Part shown: positions 61,601-64,000 of the stretch, in pieces
Layout of the letters: every line of letters starts with the position of its first letter
Position numbering within the stretch: the first letter of the stretch is position 1
DNA from: Timema cristinae
Taxonomy: Eukaryota; Arthropoda; Insecta; Phasmatodea; Timematidae
DNA: 64,000 nt
Direction of reading: 5' to 3'
Assembly: GCA_039000515.1 (NCBI GenBank)
Contig: JBCFYV010000001.1
Location: 14,857,928-14,921,927, forward strand
Program-made: the position numbers and the translations under genes
Notes under the pieces: model-generated
The model's database searches: none
Seen by the model: the letters and a program-made list of their open reading frames with translations, nothing else
What the model was told of the DNA's origin: nothing

Positions 61601-62879
61601 TTTTGTTCACACGTCTGACATCACCCATATGCTCCACATGACCATCCCACCTCAGTTTGAGTGCCTTGATTATCCTTAATATGTTTGGGAATTCACACAA
61701 ACCACGAAGTTCTTCATTATGAAACTTTCTCCATTATCATGTTTGTTCACCCCTCTTAGGCCCGAATATCTTTCTCAGCACACTTCACACCCATAAATAA
61801 CAACGGGCAGGATTATACTTTTGAATATTCTCATATGCATAATTTGAGATAGATTATGAGACGACAATGACTTACAAACTGAATAGTAGCGAGCACTGCC
61901 TGTATGAATTCGGTTTCTTAACTCTTGGATTTCATTCAAGTCTGTTAATACAGCTCGCAAGTACTTACATTTTTTATATTATTCAAAACGCATGTCTTAG
62001 ATTTCTTTGAACCTATTTATATGATCATTTAGTTTTATTTGATACAGAGTTAAAATGTGTGTATATTTTTTTACAGAACAAACCAGTTTTATTATTCATT
62101 GAACAATTATGCAAACGAGGACATGATGGCCATAAATAAAATCATCAAGTTGAGTCTGATGAGGATAATATGAACTTTGAACATGTTTTTAGATCCATCT
62201 CGCAGCAAGAGAGATAATGTGAGTATAAATAAATCAACGGATGATACACACGAATATGGCAAAAGGGTTTTGCAAAGAGGCCATAAATTTGGTCGTTTGA
62301 CTGAGGAGTTCTCCAAAGAGTCGGAACGTCACCTTGTCGTTGCGTTAAACATCATCAAGAAATCCTTAGGTAATCATGTTTTATTTTAACTTTGACACAG
62401 TTAAACTTACTACACTAGTGCTGTTTTTATTAGTAATGAACCTGCCTATCACTCTTTAAAAAAAAAAGCAGTGGCATAGCACGTAATGTTGCCAGGATAA
62501 GCAGGGTTTGTTAATACTGTAACTGGGATATGTTCTCTCCCACTCTGTCTCCATTTGACCAATCACACATAGTCTCTGCTACACACACTTCACATGGGAT
62601 TGTATGTTCGTCGATAACTGACCACTGAGTGTTCTACTTAGCTATGAGAACAATTCATGAGTACAGTTTCTACAGGCTCATTTTATCCTGGCAACACTCC
62701 ACTACACGAAGCTAAGAAAATGGGTCTGGATAGCGAGAAATCCCATTTGATCAATTTATTGTGTTCATGTGTGTTGAAGTTTGGCGAATGACATAGAGAA
62801 TTTCTACAATCCGCTGATTTTCGTACAAACGTTGGCAACTATCAGCGTTCTCATATTGAGCAGCTTCCAGATGATCCAG
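55458..62879 (+). CDS. Insect odorant receptor (7tm_6), 5' part, with two apparent frameshifts
   Basis: Receptors of this family sit in the dendrite membrane of olfactory neurons and form ligand-gated channels with Orco. Five exons are visible: 55458-55647, 56164-56359, 58756-59032, 62193-62369 and 62780-62879. Diagnostic stretches are MPLPYNSWLPWDTTQSPMYE and LTYLMQSAGFLFYFVITLVL in exon 3 and NDIENFYNPLIFVQTLATIS in exon 5, typical of the middle of the protein. In exon 2 the frame must shift by one base near 56250. At the exon 4/5 junction the phases disagree by one base. The last exons (TM6-TM7 and the conserved C-terminus) were not found before 64000. It may be a young pseudogene, or the assembly may lack two bases. 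The family call is firm; ligand and subtype are unknown. Confidence 0.88.
55648..56163. other. Odorant receptor intron 1
   Basis: An AT-rich intron ending in TTTTTCAG. No other feature was seen. Confidence 0.7.
56164..56359 (+). CDS. Odorant receptor exon 2, one base apparently missing
   Basis: Its acceptor is TTTTTCAG. The frame from exon 1 gives ESAFLVVSEVSALIKCVRIL and LKNDQFRLF, then hits TGA at 56261. The next frame, one base back, carries on at once with LEVLNQKLITQRLGNLPRHQ and RDLILDTERKTRRFTK to the donor. Both parts look like this family, so one base seems lost near 56250. The donor GTCAAA is weak. Confidence 0.75.
56360..57055. other. Odorant receptor intron 2, first part
   Basis: AT-rich with no second gene seen. 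Confidence 0.4.
57060..57305 (+). mobile_element. LINE 3' end fragment in odorant receptor intron 2
   Basis: The frame reads KIPQGRPRKRWKEQMRESLR, then VREEEWMKLKEEK and a stop. Next come GTCATTTTACTAAACTGACC, CAGGCCATAGGCTGGAAAT and a GATGATGAT run. This is a typical C-terminal tail and 3' end of an RTE/Jockey-like element. A reverse copy is at 7560-7690. Confidence 0.65.
57310..58750. other. Odorant receptor intron 2, second part
   Basis: No gene seen. There is an A run directly followed by a G run at about 58214-58240. Confidence 0.4.
58756..59032 (+). CDS. Odorant receptor exon 3 (TM3-TM4 region)
   Basis: It has a TTACAG acceptor and a GTGAGA donor and is fully open in phase. It encodes IWSGVSLPLWVAYISVPLLS, then the LPYNSWLPWD motif. 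A helix FLFYFVITLVLDSFFISLAL and the loop HICCQFSNLQDSLRNIG follow. This exon gives the strongest family match of the gene. Confidence 0.92.
59275..60840 (-). repeat. Long non-coding repeat, copy 3, in odorant receptor intron 3
   Basis: This is the longest copy. It is inverted relative to 48805-50385 and in the same direction as the deleted copy at 43110-43640. TTTCTCGCT at the low-coordinate end and AGCGAGAAA at the high end may be short inverted termini. It holds two diverged internal units. No coding frame survives. Confidence 0.82.
61350..61965 (-). pseudogene. RTE/Jockey-like LINE reverse transcriptase, C-terminal fragment
   Basis: The minus-strand frame 61960-61775 reads MHMRIFKSIILPVVIYGCEV, matching the RT end (Y-G-C-E box). 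After disruptions, 61700-61350 reads ALKLRWDGHVEHMGDVRRVN and KILIGEPEDTRPIGRPRRLW. This W-x-GH-x-x-RM/HM plus GRPR-x-x-W tail is characteristic of LINE ends in insect genomes. It lies in the intron between odorant receptor exons 3 and 4. Confidence 0.85.
62193..62369 (+). CDS. Odorant receptor exon 4
   Basis: It has a TTTTTAG acceptor, in phase with exon 3, and a GTAATC donor. It encodes a hydrophilic loop: DPSRSKRDNVSINKSTDDTH, then GRLTEEFSKESERHLVVALN and IIKKSL. The second half fits the loop before TM5 in this family. The first half is long and variable. Confidence 0.7.
62487..62696. repeat. Possible small MITE with 14-bp inverted ends
   Basis: TGTTGCCAGGATAA (62487-62500) and TTATCCTGGCAACA (62683-62696) are exact reverse complements about 180 bp apart. 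It lies in the intron between odorant receptor exons 4 and 5. Confidence 0.45.
62780..62879 (+). CDS. Odorant receptor exon 5 (TM5), phase mismatch
   Basis: LANDIENFYNPLIFVQTLAT, then ISVLILSSFQMIQ, ends at a GTGAGT donor. The only usable acceptor (GTTGAAG) leaves one base before the first leucine codon, but exon 4 ends with one base. One base is therefore missing at the junction. An in-frame TGA just upstream excludes a longer exon. Confidence 0.75.
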
Positions 62880-62884
62880 GTGAG

Positions 62885-63660
62885 TTTACCAGTGGCATCT
62901 TTGGGATGAATTCCTCCCATCTATATCCGCCTTGTAAATTGATTAGTATGCCACAATTTTTTATTTTTTAAAACATTGTCTAATACTTCTAATTTTGAAA
63001 AACAATACTATAACAATATGATCACTTTGAAAAAAAAAGTTATAAACGTCAGTGGGTGAAGTAAAGTGTTGGCAAATTCAGGCAAGGGTTTCCATAGGCA
63101 CAGTCTTCAGAAGTGAACAAAGAAACATAACAAATGGTAGACTTGTGAGATATATCGATGAAGGTGGAGATTAACATATGTTACAGAGACAGACATATCT
63201 GAAGACATCTCCAAATTAAATTACATTTAGTTGAAAAATGACGTACTGCAGATTTTATCAGCGCTCCTCTTATTTGGTAAAAAAAAGTGAAGAGCACAGA
63301 AACACGGAAATACATTAAAGGATAGGATACCCAAAGCATAAGAGAGACATACAAGTTTAACAAATGTGTTTATTAGTATCAAAAATATAGGGAATTATTA
63401 GAAGTTCAAATACACCATAGTATAACCATGTTTAATGTTAGGTGACATTGGAGCAACTAGTAACATTGTTGCCCCTAACGGGCGTGTTAGGTGAGAAGCA
63501 CCAAATATGTCTTACAACAAGACACCTATGGTTGGGTCGAAGTTATAAACGAATGTAACTCATTTAAGAAGAACAAGCACCATTAAGTGGTAACCAGAAT
63601 ATTACATTAATTTAAGTCTGGGGGGGAGATAATTTAATATGTAGCTAAGCAACAGTATAT
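62885..63660. other. No further exon identified
   Basis: The next odorant receptor exon should carry the end of the receptor, but no matching frame could be recognised before the window ends. Confidence 0.4.
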
Positions 63661-63664
63661 ATAC

Positions 63665-63781
63665 TCCATTCACGGTAGGAATTACTCTCTGAAAGGTCTT
63701 TTTTCCTACCAATATCCTACTATATAATAATTTCTGGTAGGAAAAAAGGCCTTTCAGAAAACAACTCCTACGGTGAATGGA
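63665..63781. mobile_element. Short MITE-like inverted repeat
   Basis: The arms 63665-63711 and 63735-63781 are near-perfect reverse complements of about 47 bp: TCCATTCACGGTAGGAATT, then CTGAAAGGTCTTTTTTCCTA. The spacer is about 23 bp. No target duplication is obvious. Confidence 0.75.
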
Positions 63782-64000
63782 CCTTAATTCTACTCCAGCC
63801 TTACAGCTACAAGTCATAAACCAGATCAACTTGGACCAGAACGGTTATTAAACAATATCTAAAACTAGAAAGTCCTTGTTTAAGGAGCTACATCGAAGGA
63901 AGTTAACTGAGCTAGCTAGCATGTATTAACCCTTGAAATTACATGATATAAAATTAAGTTCATATAGCTGGAACTATTGCTTTACAAATAGTCATAGGTG

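Noticed and set aside
55458..62879. Gustatory receptor instead of odorant receptor
   Set aside because: The LPYNSWLPWD motif and NDIENFYNPLIFVQ stretch fit the 7tm_6 odorant family; the TYhhhhhQF signature of gustatory receptors was not seen.

Overview
This is a eukaryotic, AT-rich and repeat-rich window, and almost certainly insect. Coding signal sits in short exons with GT/AG borders. One gene encodes a 7tm_6-type odorant receptor, a family confined to insects. Introns and intergenic DNA are packed with tRNA-derived SINEs, MITEs and decayed LINE, copia and DDE remnants. The repeat style would fit a hemipteran, but that is only an impression. There are no operons, ribosome binding sites, CRISPR arrays or prokaryotic features.

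Three protein genes can be read exon by exon. (1) Minus strand, 5565-11070: a mitochondrial glutamate carrier (SLC25A22/GC1 type). Seven coding exons join in phase, and only the short 5' coding exon is not found. (2) Minus strand, 21748-24950: a complete four-exon V-type proton ATPase subunit E of 228 aa. (3) Plus strand, 55458-62879: the first five exons of an odorant receptor. It has two apparent one-base losses, and its C-terminal part is not found in the window. A fourth locus at 35120-42144 (plus) is a series of GC-richer, exon-like blocks with good splice borders but interrupted frames. I cannot identify it; it may be a non-coding RNA, a pseudogene or a fast-evolving gene.

Layout: 1-4.4 kb holds a poly-G-headed minisatellite, a large inverted repeat and an unidentified ORF. 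4.7-5.4 kb is a TA-flanked MITE carrying a second repeat inside it. 5.5-11.8 kb is the carrier gene, ending in a 64-bp array built from its own exon border. 11.8-21.7 kb is repeat-rich DNA with a copia remnant. 21.7-25 kb is the V-ATPase gene. 25.5-35 kb holds LINE and DDE-transposase remnants and SINEs. 35-42 kb is the unidentified locus with a 32-bp minisatellite. 42-55 kb is a dense field of SINEs, MITEs and one of three copies of a long non-coding repeat; another copy starts at 43.1 kb. 55-63 kb is the odorant receptor, whose introns hold a third long-repeat copy and LINE tails.

The genes do not form a pathway: one is a mitochondrial transporter, one a vacuolar proton pump subunit, one a sensory receptor. 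The most unusual items are the array that copies the carrier's splice acceptor and exon start about ten times, the inverted SINE dimers, a SINE nested in a SINE with a visible target duplication, and two SINE types that share one 3' end.
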